Of a stretch of 64,000 bases of DNA, positions 24,953-32,988 are shown piece by piece (the stretch's first letter is position 1; every line of letters starts with the position of its first letter). Below the pieces are notes generated by a model that had not been told where the DNA came from, searched no databases, and worked only from the letters and a program-made list of their open reading frames with translations. This DNA is from Hyphomonadaceae bacterium (GTDB taxonomy: Bacteria > Pseudomonadota > Alphaproteobacteria > Caulobacterales > Aquidulcibacteraceae): assembly GCA_016791445.1 (NCBI GenBank), contig JAEUMP010000006.1, forward strand, positions 186,001 to 250,000, given 5' to 3'. Both the position numbers and the translations under genes were made by a program.

Positions 24953-25189
24953 TCAATCACCCGTGCGGACAGGAACCGGGGCCAGCGCATCCGCCAGGGC
25001 GGCGATGGTCGCGTCGGCGCTGATTCGGTCGAGATCGGCCTCAAGGCCGTGCGCGCGCTCGGCGGCGTCGATGATCAGCGCGAGCATCCGGGAGTCCACG
25101 CCATAGCGATAGACGGGCGTATCCGCGTCCACCGACTCTACGCCGGTCTCCGCTGCGACCCGCGCGATGAGCCAGTCGACGAGGCTCAT
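24953..25189 (-). CDS. Short acyl carrier protein-like protein (second carrier)
   Basis: 78 residues. Predicted four-helix carrier with the attachment site in YRYGVDSRMLALI (Asp-Ser at about residues 32-33) in place of the usual GxDSL. The flanking D-x-x-x-Y-x-Y-G-V-D-S pattern is typical of free-standing carrier domains beside acyl-AMP ligases. Its ATG overlaps the stop of the methyltransferase gene. Together with the carrier at 26058 this gives two carriers in one short operon, which suggests either two acyl chains or a hand-over step. Confidence 0.78.
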   Translation of the reverse strand: MSLVDWLIARVAAETGVESVDADTPVYRYGVDSRMLALIIDAAERAHGLEADLDRISADATIAALADALAPVPVRTGD

Positions 25190-26061
25190 GCGCGGCGCTT
25201 CTGGAAGGCGACGCGAAGGAGCTGCAGCGTGCCGATATCGAACGCGCCGGCGGAGGTGCGGAAGTAGCGGTCGAGATCGTCCACGCGGCGCTGGCCGACG
25301 AGCGCCACCGCTTCGTCGCGACGCTCGCGGAGCCGCCGCCGCCAGATGCGCGCCGTTCGGGCGTAGTGGCGGCGGTCGTTGCGAATAATGACGGGCTCGA
25401 AAACACTGTCGGCGGCTTCGAGTATTTCCGGCAGCGTCGGCAGGTCCGATTCCGGGAAAATGCGTTCGCGCACGAAGGCGCCGTAGTCGGTGGCGTCGTA
25501 CGCGGCGCGGTCGAAGGCGGCGGGGTAGGCGATGGTCTGGATCGAGAGGCGTCCGCCCGGCGCGAGCATGGCCGCGCATTTGGTGAAGAAGCGGCGATAG
25601 GCGTCGACGCGCACGTCCCGCGAAAGGCCCGCCGCTGCGAAATGTTCGAACGCGCCTACGGAAGTGATCGCATCATAGGGCGCGGACGGCGCGTGATCGG
25701 CCCAGTCCTCAAGTCGCACCTCGAGACGCGCATGGCCCATGGACGCCACATGCGCCGCCTGCGCGGCGCTGAGCGTCAGCCCTGTGGCGTGCGCGGCGTC
25801 GCGCGCCCACACCGCGCGTTCGATCAGCGCGCCCCAGCCGCAGCCGATATCGAGCAGGCGCTTGTCTGCCGCAACGCCGGACTGATCGAGATGCCAGTCA
25901 ATCTTCGCGCGCTGCGCGGCGTCGAGATCATCATCGCCGTTGAACAACGCGCAACTATAGGTGCGCGTGGGATCGAGGAAGAGCGCGAAGAAGGCGTCGC
26001 CGGCGTCGTAGTGCGCCTGGATCGCCTGCGGCGTTGCGCCGACCTTGCGGACCGCGCTCAT
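25186..26061 (-). CDS. Cyclopropane-fatty-acid-synthase-like SAM methyltransferase
   Basis: 291 residues. The N-terminus IQAHYDAGDAFFALFLDPTRTYSCALF and the SAM-binding loop LLDIGCGWGALIE are those of the CFA synthase/mycolic acid cyclopropane synthase family; VGAFEHFA matches the conserved E/H segment. It lacks the long N-terminal domain of E. coli Cfa, as mycobacterial enzymes do. ATGA overlaps on both sides with carrier-protein genes suggest it acts on a carrier-bound chain rather than on phospholipid. Methylation or cyclopropanation cannot be distinguished by eye. Confidence 0.88.
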   Translation of the reverse strand: MSAVRKVGATPQAIQAHYDAGDAFFALFLDPTRTYSCALFNGDDDLDAAQRAKIDWHLDQSGVAADKRLLDIGCGWGALIERAVWARDAAHATGLTLSAAQAAHVASMGHARLEVRLEDWADHAPSAPYDAITSVGAFEHFAAAGLSRDVRVDAYRRFFTKCAAMLAPGGRLSIQTIAYPAAFDRAAYDATDYGAFVRERIFPESDLPTLPEILEAADSVFEPVIIRNDRRHYARTARIWRRRLRERRDEAVALVGQRRVDDLDRYFRTSAGAFDIGTLQLLRVAFQKRRA

Positions 26062-26303
26062 GCGGCGGAGGCCAGATGCCGGGCGAGTTGCGCCACCGAC
26101 GGATGATCGAAGATCGCCTCCGCATCGATCTCGCGTCCTAGAAAGTCCTCCAGTTCGCCGGCGAGTTCAACCGCTTCCAGAGACGGCAGGCCGTAGGCGT
26201 CGAAGTCGCGGTCGTCATCGAGTGTGCTTTCAGCGACGGACAGCGCGCTCGCGAGAGAGGCGCGGATCGCCGCGCGGATCTCGGCTTCGGAAAAGGCGGG
26301 CAT
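26058..26303 (-). CDS. Acyl carrier protein (first carrier)
   Basis: 81 residues. Helical carrier with the phosphopantetheine site in FDAYGLPSLEAVELAGELE; the modified Ser is in the GLPS motif (about residue 41). The C-terminus EAIFDHPSVAQLARHL is the classic carrier-domain end. The start at 26303 is 10 bp after the acyl-AMP ligase stop. It probably accepts the acyl group from that ligase. Confidence 0.9.
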   Translation of the reverse strand: MPAFSEAEIRAAIRASLASALSVAESTLDDDRDFDAYGLPSLEAVELAGELEDFLGREIDAEAIFDHPSVAQLARHLASAA

Positions 26304-26313
26304 GGCGGCTCCT

Positions 26314-27915
26314 TCAGGCGGCGGCGGAAACGGGACGACGCCATACCGCGCGGACGGGCAAAGCCCCGGCGCGCCACGCATCGCGGGTGGCGGCGCGCGC
26401 TGTCTTGCCGCTGGTGGTGAGGCGCACGGCGCCGGGGGCGCAGAGGGCGATGACATCGGGCGTGAGATCGAAAGCGGCGGCGACAGCGTCGCGCAGGCGA
26501 TGAAGGTCGGCGTCCGACTGCGCCGAGGCGTGCTCCACGAGGACGACGATATCCTCCTCGCCGACGCCATCGGAGACGGCGAACGCCGCGCAGGCGGCGC
26601 GTCTGCCGAGGACGTTTGCGATCTTCGCCTCGATGTCCGCCGCGTGGACCTTTCGGCCGCCGCGGATCAGCACGTCCTTGGCGCGACCGCTGATGTACAG
26701 GCGTCCGTCGCGGACGAAGCCGACATCGCCGGTGCGCAGCCAGCGGCGATCATCGCCGTCGAGCTGGCCGCCGAAGTGCGCCGCGCTGGCGTCCGGCGCC
26801 TTCCAGTATCCGGCGGCGAGGCTTGCCCCCGTCACCCAGATGGCGCCTTCGGTTCCTTCCGGAACCGGCGTTCCGCGCGCCTCGTCGACGATGCGAATGG
26901 CGGAACCGCGTCCGGGCACGCCGCAGTCCACGGGCGCTGCGTCGTCCGCGTCGAGATCGACGGCGGGATCGTCCGCGCGGCGGGCGCTGACGAAGAGGAC
27001 CGATTCCGCGAGTCCGTAGCCCGGCGCGAAGGCCTCGGCGCGAAAACCATTGTCGGCGAAGCGTTCGGCGAAGCGCCGCAACGTGCGGCGGCGCACGGGC
27101 TCCGCGCCGTTCACCGCCACGCGCCATGACGACAGATCGAGGTCGGCTGTATCGGCGCGCGCCGCGCGGTCCGTCGCCAGATCGTAGGCGAAATTCGGGC
27201 CGCCGCTGAAGCTCGCGCGGCGCGAGGACATCAAGTGCAGCCAGCGCGCGGGGCGTTGCAGGAAGGCGGCGGGGTGCATCAGGGTGGACGGCGCACCGAA
27301 GGCCAGCGGCGCCAGGATCGCGCCGACCAATCCCATGTCATGAAAGGGCGGCAGCCAGAACACGCCGCGATCCGCGCCGGTCAGCGACCACGCATCGCCG
27401 ATGGCGGCGATGTTGGCGCGCAGCGCGCCATGGGTGATCACCGCGCCGCGCGGCGCCTGTGTCGAACCGGACGTGAATTGCAGATACGCGATGGCGTTGT
27501 CGTCGGGCGCATGCGTCCCCATGTCCTCGCGGTCGGGCGCTTCGGCGGGACTTTCTCCGCGCGTGAGCACGAGCGTGGCGTCCGTCGACGTCGCGAGCCT
27601 TTCCACCGCTGCGCGCGCCGCCGCCGTCGTCGGCGCGGCCGCGGGTACGGCGATCCGTCCCGACAGGAGGCAGGCGAGAAACCCCGCGACGAAGGCCGGA
27701 CCGGGCGGGTGCGCGACGATCACGCGGTCGCCGCTTCGTGTGCGACCGGCGATGCGCACCGCTTCGGCCCGCACGATGGCCCGCAGGTCCCGGTGCGACC
27801 ACGTCTCTGCGTTCTCTTCCTCGCCGCGCCAGCGCACGAATTCGAACGCATCGGCGTCGTCATCTCTTTCCGAAAGGAGCGCAGCGACGATGCAGTGAGC
27901 CGGTTCGACGGACAT
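26314..27915 (-). CDS. Fatty acyl-AMP ligase (FAAL)
   Basis: 533-residue ANL-superfamily enzyme that adenylates a fatty acid and loads it on a carrier protein. The P-loop AYLQFTSGSTQAPRG, WLPPFHDMGLVGAIL, SGGPNFAYDLATDR, VAVNGAEPVR and APGYGLAES segments are FAAL-type and differ from acyl-CoA ligases. The C-domain has SGRAKDVLIRGGRKVH and the catalytic lysine in LTTSGKTAR. It heads a leftward operon (FAAL, carrier, methyltransferase, carrier, NagZ, phosphopantetheinyl transferase) and is divergent from an SDR gene across 127 bp. FAALs normally feed polyketide or lipopeptide synthesis. Confidence 0.92.
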   Translation of the reverse strand: MSVEPAHCIVAALLSERDDDADAFEFVRWRGEEENAETWSHRDLRAIVRAEAVRIAGRTRSGDRVIVAHPPGPAFVAGFLACLLSGRIAVPAAAPTTAAARAAVERLATSTDATLVLTRGESPAEAPDREDMGTHAPDDNAIAYLQFTSGSTQAPRGAVITHGALRANIAAIGDAWSLTGADRGVFWLPPFHDMGLVGAILAPLAFGAPSTLMHPAAFLQRPARWLHLMSSRRASFSGGPNFAYDLATDRAARADTADLDLSSWRVAVNGAEPVRRRTLRRFAERFADNGFRAEAFAPGYGLAESVLFVSARRADDPAVDLDADDAAPVDCGVPGRGSAIRIVDEARGTPVPEGTEGAIWVTGASLAAGYWKAPDASAAHFGGQLDGDDRRWLRTGDVGFVRDGRLYISGRAKDVLIRGGRKVHAADIEAKIANVLGRRAACAAFAVSDGVGEEDIVVLVEHASAQSDADLHRLRDAVAAAFDLTPDVIALCAPGAVRLTTSGKTARAATRDAWRAGALPVRAVWRRPVSAAA

Positions 27916-28042
27916 GGACGCACAACCTCAACGCGAACAGAGGTAACATTCGCGCTAGAGGTGTCAAGCGGGCGCATGCAACGCCCGCGTGCATTGACCC
28001 GCCGCCACGGCAATCTCCACGGTGCCGAAAACGGAGGCCCGC

Positions 28043-28780
28043 ATGTCCGATCTCGACTTCACCGGAAAGACCGTCCTCGTCGTCGGCGGCTCGAGCGGCA
28101 TCGGCAACGGCATCGCGCACGCGTTCCGCACACGCGGCGCGTCGGTCCATGTCTGGGGCACCCGCGCGACGGCGGCGGACTACGCGGATGAGGAAGGCTC
28201 CGACCTTTCGGGCCTCGGCTACACGCAGGTCGATGTCTCGGACTTCGACGCCGTGGCGGCGGTGAAACCCGCCTTCGATGCGCTCGATGTTCTCGTGCTC
28301 GCGCAGGGCACGGTGCTCTACAAGCGCGGCGAGTTCGCGATGGACGGGTTCCAGAAGGTCATGGACGTGAACCTGGGAAGCCTGATGGCCTGCGCGACGA
28401 AGTTCCACCCGATGCTGAAGGCTTCGAGCGGATCGATCATCACCATCAGCTCGACGGCTGCGTATCACGCGACGATCGGCAACCCTGCGTACAATGCCTC
28501 GAAGGCGGCCGCCGTCGCGCTGACGCGCACGTTGGCGGTCGCATGGGCTGGCGACGGCATCCGGGTGAACGGCGTCGCGCCCGGACTGGTCGACACCAAG
28601 CTCACGCGCGTCACCACGAAAAATCCCGAGCGGCTCGAAGCGACGCTGCGCTCGATACCGGCGAAGCGGCTCGGGACGCCGGCGGACATGGCGGGCGCGA
28701 CGCTCTTCCTCGCCTCGCCGCTGGCGGCCTATGTCTATGGTCAGACCATCCCCGTGGATGGCGGCCTGATCCTGAGCTGA
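28043..28780 (+). CDS. Short-chain dehydrogenase/reductase (FabG-like)
   Basis: 245 residues. Cofactor motif VVGGSSGIGNGIA, the LAQGT segment in place of NNAG, the active-site serine in ITISSTAAYH and the catalytic YNASK. C-terminal YVYGQTIPVDGGLILS is normal for SDRs. The ATG at 28043 sits behind GGAGG; the GTG at 28022 is rejected. Divergent from the FAAL gene and next to dialkylresorcinol-type genes, so a beta-ketoacyl reductase role in that pathway is plausible but unproven. Confidence 0.88.
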   Translation: MSDLDFTGKTVLVVGGSSGIGNGIAHAFRTRGASVHVWGTRATAADYADEEGSDLSGLGYTQVDVSDFDAVAAVKPAFDALDVLVLAQGTVLYKRGEFAMDGFQKVMDVNLGSLMACATKFHPMLKASSGSIITISSTAAYHATIGNPAYNASKAAAVALTRTLAVAWAGDGIRVNGVAPGLVDTKLTRVTTKNPERLEATLRSIPAKRLGTPADMAGATLFLASPLAAYVYGQTIPVDGGLILS

Positions 28781-28781
28781 C

Positions 28782-29399
28782 TCAGTCGAGCAAGGCGTCG
28801 ACAAGCCGGCGCACGACGGCGCCGGCGGACTTCGCGCTCAGGCGTTGCTCGTGACGCAGACGCCGCCATGTCTCGAAGCTGAGCGCCAGCTCCACCGCCT
28901 CGAACAGGGTGCGATCCTCGCTGACCGATTTCGGCGCCACGAACATAAGCACGCCGCGCAGCAGGCGCGTGAACTCCGCATGCCCTTCCTGCAGGAAGGG
29001 CGAATGCGCGCGGCGCGCGTCCGACGCCGTCTTGATCGGCAGGATTTCCTCGAACAGCCGCACGCGCCGGTCGATCAGCTGGTCGAGCCGTTCGCGCCAT
29101 GTCGCCCCCTCGACGGCTTCATGGATGATTGGCCCGAGCCGCGCGATCATCAGGGCGTGCGCTTCGCTGTAGACGCCTTCCATGTCGCTGAAGAGCCGGA
29201 AAACGGTGCGGCGTCCGACGCCTGCGCGTTCGGCCACGCGTTCCGCGCTCGGGGCGATGTCGCCGTCGATGGCGAGATCGATGAGCGCCTGCGCAATGCG
29301 GCGGCGATTCGCGTCGGAGCGCCGACGACGACCGTCGCTACGGACATCGTCGCCCTGGATCGCGGGCTCAGCACCCGGTTTGCGTTTCGCCTTGGTCAT
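28782..29399 (-). CDS. TetR-family transcriptional regulator
   Basis: 205 residues. The N-terminal helix-turn-helix is visible at about residues 30-75 (RRRIAQALIDLAIDGDI, then AERVAERAGVGRRTVFRLF), preceded by a basic tail. The ligand-binding C-domain is not characteristic. It is convergent with the SDR gene (1 bp apart) and divergent over about 685 bp from the plus-strand biosynthetic genes, with a hotdog gene between. A local regulator of the biosynthetic genes is the simplest guess. The 142-bp gap 29400-29541 shows nothing further. Confidence 0.9.
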   Translation of the reverse strand: MTKAKRKPGAEPAIQGDDVRSDGRRRRSDANRRRIAQALIDLAIDGDIAPSAERVAERAGVGRRTVFRLFSDMEGVYSEAHALMIARLGPIIHEAVEGATWRERLDQLIDRRVRLFEEILPIKTASDARRAHSPFLQEGHAEFTRLLRGVLMFVAPKSVSEDRTLFEAVELALSFETWRRLRHEQRLSAKSAGAVVRRLVDALLD

Positions 29400-29541
29400 G
29401 ACCGGTCATTCGTTCCGAAGCGATCGACCGCCATGATGCGGCGTCGCGGGTGGGAGAGGGTGCAGCGATTGCGGTCCGCTCTCAACGGCCCTCGCCAGTT
29501 GGATTGACCGTTTCGCACGCTCACGGACATGTGAAGCATTG

Positions 29542-30069
29542 TCACGGGCGCGCGCCGCCGTCGTCATCCTCGATGAGGGCGATCAGCTGCTGGCCGCTGA
29601 CGAGCGGGACGTCGGGACCGGAAACGGCGAAGTCGTAGAGCAGCCCTGTGCGCGTGGCGCTGAGCCGCTCCACCCGCACCGACAGGCGACCCGGCACGTC
29701 ATCGAGGCGCGTGCAGGCCCATCGCACCCCGGACAGCACGGCCAGATACCCGATGGGCGGCCTCGCCCGGGCGATGCTGACGAGGGCCGTGTGCGTGGCG
29801 ATGGCTTGCGAGGCGTATTCGATGGCGGCGGACGCGGGCAGGCGGCCATCGGCCCGCAGCGGATGGTCCGGCGCGCGGTGGCCTTCCGACCACGCTTCAA
29901 GCCATGCCTCTTCCAGCGCGCTGACGCCGTCGAGAAGGTGCATGGCGCCGGCATGCGGGATGAGCTTCTCGATGTCGGCCTTGGCGATCGGCAGGGGCGG
30001 GAGCGCGGGCAGGACGGCGGCCTTTCTGGCGTTGGCGTTGGCGCCTCTATAAGGGAAAGCTGGGCGCAC
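29542..30069 (-). CDS. Hotdog-fold 3-hydroxyacyl-ACP dehydratase-like protein (ApeP-like)
   Basis: 175 residues by the GTG at 30069; the true start may be further in. IEKLIPHAGAMHLLDGV is the signature of the FabZ-related dehydratases found in aryl-polyene clusters (ApeP type, xLLPHxxPMxLLD), followed by HPLRADGRLPASAAIEYASQAIA, which carries the active-site Glu/Asp region, and a last strand segment ending VSGQQLIALIE. Divergent from a second hotdog gene 14 bp away. Predicted to dehydrate carrier-bound 3-hydroxyacyl chains during synthesis of the polyene or alkyl chain. Confidence 0.8.
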   Translation of the reverse strand: MRPAFPYRGANANARKAAVLPALPPLPIAKADIEKLIPHAGAMHLLDGVSALEEAWLEAWSEGHRAPDHPLRADGRLPASAAIEYASQAIATHTALVSIARARPPIGYLAVLSGVRWACTRLDDVPGRLSVRVERLSATRTGLLYDFAVSGPDVPLVSGQQLIALIEDDDGGARP

Positions 30070-30083
30070 AACGAAGCGGTCTT

Positions 30084-30392
30084 ATGCACGCGACCTGGAC
30101 TCTCGATCCCGAGCACCCCGCGCTTGCGGGCCATTTCCCCGGTCACCCCGTGGCGCCGGGCGTCGTCGTGCTCGATCGCGTGATCGCCGCCGCCTGCGCG
30201 CAGTTCCCGGGGCACGCGTGCGTCGGCGTCCGCCGGATGAAGTTCCTGCGCCCGCTGCGTCCCGGGGAGACCCTGGCGCTGGAACTGGAGGCGCCGCGCG
30301 CCGGAAACGCGCGCATCCGCGCCACGGTCGGCGGCGAATTGCTCATGGAGGGGCAACTCCTCATGTCGGAACGCTTGACCGAGGCGCCGTGA
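30084..30392 (+). CDS. Hotdog-fold dehydratase/thioesterase (FabZ/ApeI-like)
   Basis: 102 residues. LAGHFPGHPVAPGVVVLDRVIAAA is the FabA/FabZ active-site helix region (GHFPxxPVxPG), with VRRMKFLRPLRPGETLALEL following. The short length fits the ApeI-type dehydratases of aryl-polyene loci. First gene of a plus-strand operon leading into DarA/DarB-like genes. A TATAAG element at 30048-30053 lies 30 bp upstream and could be a -10 box, but no good -35 is visible. Confidence 0.85.
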   Translation: MHATWTLDPEHPALAGHFPGHPVAPGVVVLDRVIAAACAQFPGHACVGVRRMKFLRPLRPGETLALELEAPRAGNARIRATVGGELLMEGQLLMSERLTEAP

Positions 30393-30453
30393 TGGCCCTT
30401 CAAGCGCGTCTGGAGGGGCCGGCTGCAGACCGGCGGCGAGGAATTCGGGGGCG

Positions 30454-31377
30454 ATGAAGAAGGTCCTGATCGTCCACTATTCCCAGACCGGACAGCTGAG
30501 CGACATCGTCGAGGCGATCGCCGCCCCGCTGCGCGCGAACGCCGACATCGCGGTCGACTCCGTCGCCATCCGCCCGCTGACCGCCTACCCGTTCCCATGG
30601 CCGTTCTGGCGCTTCTTCAACACCTTCCCCGAGACGGTCTATGAACAGGCCGATCCGATCGAACCGCCGGCCATCGATCCGGACGCGGACTACGATCTCG
30701 TGATTCTCGCCTACCAGGTCTGGTTCCTGTCGCCGTCACTGCCGACGATCGCGTTTCTGGAATCGGATGCGGCCAAGCGTGTGCTGAAGGACAAGCCCGT
30801 CATCACCGTCATCGGCTGCCGCAATATGTGGCTGATGGCGCAGGAGGTGATGAAGGAGAAACTGAAGGCGCTCGGCGCACGGCTGATCGACAATGTGGTG
30901 CTGACCGACAGCGCCCACAGCGCCTTCACCTTTGTGTCGACGCCCGCATGGATGCTCACCGGCAAGCGCGGGCCGTTCCTGAATGGGCTCATTCCGGCGG
31001 CCGGCATCCTGCCGCACGATATCGAAGGTTGCGCGCGGTTCGGCGTGGCGATCGCAGACCAGTTGCCGAACCGTCCCGCCGGCGCCGACAATCCGATGCT
31101 CTCCGGTCTTGGCGCAGTGAAGGTGAACAAGGATCTGATCGACAGCGAGAAGATCGCCAAGCGCAGTTTCAAGCTCTGGGGCGCGCTGTTGCGGGCGCTC
31201 GGGCCGCCGTCGTCCTTCTTCAGGCAGCTGGTGCTTTTTCTCTACGTGATCTTCCTCATCGTCCTGATCCTGACCGTGGTGCCCCTGACCGCGATCCTGA
31301 AAAAGCTCCTTTCGCCGCTCACCCGCGCCGCCGTCGCCCGCCAGCGCGCCTATTTCGCCGCGCCTTCGGGAGAATAG
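30454..31377 (+). CDS. darA: Dialkylresorcinol condensing enzyme-like flavodoxin-fold protein (DarA)
   Basis: 307 residues. The N-terminus KKVLIVHYSQTGQLSDIVEAI is a flavodoxin-type FMN phosphate loop (written: KVLIVHYSQTGQ) and the overall sequence matches the DarA family of dialkylresorcinol and flexirubin clusters, which oxidises the DarB-made cyclohexanedione to the resorcinol. Further conserved parts: LAYQVWFLSPSLPTIAFL and VIGCRNMWLMAQE. The C-terminus has a long hydrophobic segment (LFLYVIFLIVLILTVVPL), so it is probably membrane-associated. Followed after 55 bp by the DarB-like gene. Confidence 0.85.
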   Translation: MKKVLIVHYSQTGQLSDIVEAIAAPLRANADIAVDSVAIRPLTAYPFPWPFWRFFNTFPETVYEQADPIEPPAIDPDADYDLVILAYQVWFLSPSLPTIAFLESDAAKRVLKDKPVITVIGCRNMWLMAQEVMKEKLKALGARLIDNVVLTDSAHSAFTFVSTPAWMLTGKRGPFLNGLIPAAGILPHDIEGCARFGVAIADQLPNRPAGADNPMLSGLGAVKVNKDLIDSEKIAKRSFKLWGALLRALGPPSSFFRQLVLFLYVIFLIVLILTVVPLTAILKKLLSPLTRAAVARQRAYFAAPSGE

Positions 31378-31432
31378 CGGCGATGGCAGCGCTGCGATGG
31401 ACGCCCATGCCTTCCTGTGTTGAAACGAAACG

Positions 31433-32584
31433 ATGACGTCCCGGCCAGTCTACATAACGCAGAGTGCGTCCTTCCTTCCCAACGCGCCGGTGGCCAACGA
31501 CGCCATGGAATCCGTGCTTGGCCAGGCAGGCGGAAAGCCGTCTCGGGCGCGCCGGACCATCCTGCGCTCGAACGGCATCACCGCGCGCCACTACGCTGTC
31601 GACCCGGAGACGAAGCGGCCCACCCACACCAACGCGCAGATCACCGCCGAGGCGATCCGCAAACTCGCCAGCGCCGATTTCGATCTCGCGCAGCTGAACT
31701 GCCTCGTCACCGGCACCTCGATCGCCGACCAGCTCATGCCCAACCACGCCGTGATGGTGCAGGGGGAACTCGGCCTGCCGGTGTGCGAGGCGGTGGCGAC
31801 GAGCGGTGTATGCCTCGCCGGGCTGACCGCGCTGAAATACGCGTACATGGGCGTCGCCAGCGGCGTGCATGCCAATGCGGTGGCGACGGGATCGGAAGCG
31901 GCGTCCGCGGTGCTGAGCGCGCGCAACTTCGAAGCCGAGTCCGATGCGAAGGTCGATGCGCTGGAGTCGCATCCCGAACTCGCCTTCGAGAAGGACTTCC
32001 TGCGCTGGATGTTGTCCGATGGCGCCGGCGCCGTTCTGCTCGAGGCGCAGCCCCGCGGTCACGGCCGCAGCCTGCGCATCGACTGGATCGAGACATTCTC
32101 CTACGCCGGTGAAATGGAAGCCTGCATGTACGCGGGTGCGGTGAAGAACCCCGACGGCACGCTGTCCGGCTGGACGCAGATGAGCTCTGCCGATCGCGAG
32201 CTCGATTCCGTCATGTCGGTGAAGCAGGACGTGAAGCTGCTGAACGCCAACGTGATCCGCTACACCGTGGAGAAGCCGCTGCCGGGCCTGGTGGAGCGCC
32301 GTCAGCTGCGCGTCGACGACATCGACCACTTCCTGCCGCACTACTCGTCCGCATTCTTCCGCGACAAGGTGCGCGACGGCATGATCGCCGCCGGCTTCGA
32401 CATTCCGCAGGACCGCTGGTTCACCAACCTCACGACGAAGGGCAACACCGGCTCGGCGTCGATGTACATCATGCTCGACGAACTGATTCAGACTCGCGAC
32501 CTGCAACCCGGGCAGCGCATCCTGTGCTGGGTGCCGGAGAGCGGCCGTTTTTCCAGCGGGTTCATGCATCTCACCGTGGTGTGA
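31433..32584 (+). CDS. darB: Dialkylresorcinol-type ketosynthase III (DarB)
   Basis: 383 residues of the FabH/KAS III fold. The nucleophile region is EAVATSGVCLAGLTALKYA with the active cysteine in SGVC; the His and Asn regions are FLPHYSSAFFRD and TNLTTKGNTGSAS. DarB couples two carrier-bound acyl chains (a beta-keto acid and an enoyl chain) into a 1,3-cyclohexanedione. The N-terminal VYITQSASFLPNAPVAND is characteristic of this subgroup. It follows darA; the order darA-darB is that of known clusters. The next gene starts 5 bp after its stop. Confidence 0.88.
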   Translation: MTSRPVYITQSASFLPNAPVANDAMESVLGQAGGKPSRARRTILRSNGITARHYAVDPETKRPTHTNAQITAEAIRKLASADFDLAQLNCLVTGTSIADQLMPNHAVMVQGELGLPVCEAVATSGVCLAGLTALKYAYMGVASGVHANAVATGSEAASAVLSARNFEAESDAKVDALESHPELAFEKDFLRWMLSDGAGAVLLEAQPRGHGRSLRIDWIETFSYAGEMEACMYAGAVKNPDGTLSGWTQMSSADRELDSVMSVKQDVKLLNANVIRYTVEKPLPGLVERRQLRVDDIDHFLPHYSSAFFRDKVRDGMIAAGFDIPQDRWFTNLTTKGNTGSASMYIMLDELIQTRDLQPGQRILCWVPESGRFSSGFMHLTVV

Positions 32585-32589
32585 CGCCG

Positions 32590-32988
32590 ATGAAGACCGA
32601 CGAGGTTCCCCAGGACGAAGCCCGCACCTATGGCGGCCAGAAGAAGCTGATGTACGCCGTGCGCGAGGACGGCGAATACACGGGCGTGAAATCTGCCGGG
32701 TGGGAGGTGGAAACCTACGCGACTGTCAGGGCGGTGGAGGAACTGGATCGCTTGCGTGACGACGCTGTCGCGCGCGCGAAGGCGGGCGCCACGTCGCCTC
32801 TTGAGGCGCACATGTATGTACGGCGCATGGATGTCGCGACGCTGGCAGCGGTGACGGGTATCTGGGAGTGGCGCGTGAAGCGGCATTTCCGGCCATCGGT
32901 GTTTGCGGGTCTCTCGACCGCGCTGCTCGAGCGCTACGCGCAGGCGCTCGATATCGATGTCGCCGCGTTGAAGCGCGCGCCGGAATGA
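32590..32988 (+). CDS. Small protein of unknown function in the darAB operon
   Basis: 132 residues. The C-terminal half (VATLAAVTGIWEWRVKRHF, then LERYAQALDIDVAALKR) has helix patterns like an XRE-type helix-turn-helix, though a regulatory role is unproven. The N-terminal half contains MYAVREDGEYTGVKSAGWEVE. ATG at 32590 chosen because the earlier frame overlaps darB. It overlaps the following BtrH-like gene by ATGA. Such a small gene often stands between darB and the BtrH gene in related clusters, as far as I recall. Confidence 0.75.
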   Translation: MKTDEVPQDEARTYGGQKKLMYAVREDGEYTGVKSAGWEVETYATVRAVEELDRLRDDAVARAKAGATSPLEAHMYVRRMDVATLAAVTGIWEWRVKRHFRPSVFAGLSTALLERYAQALDIDVAALKRAPE

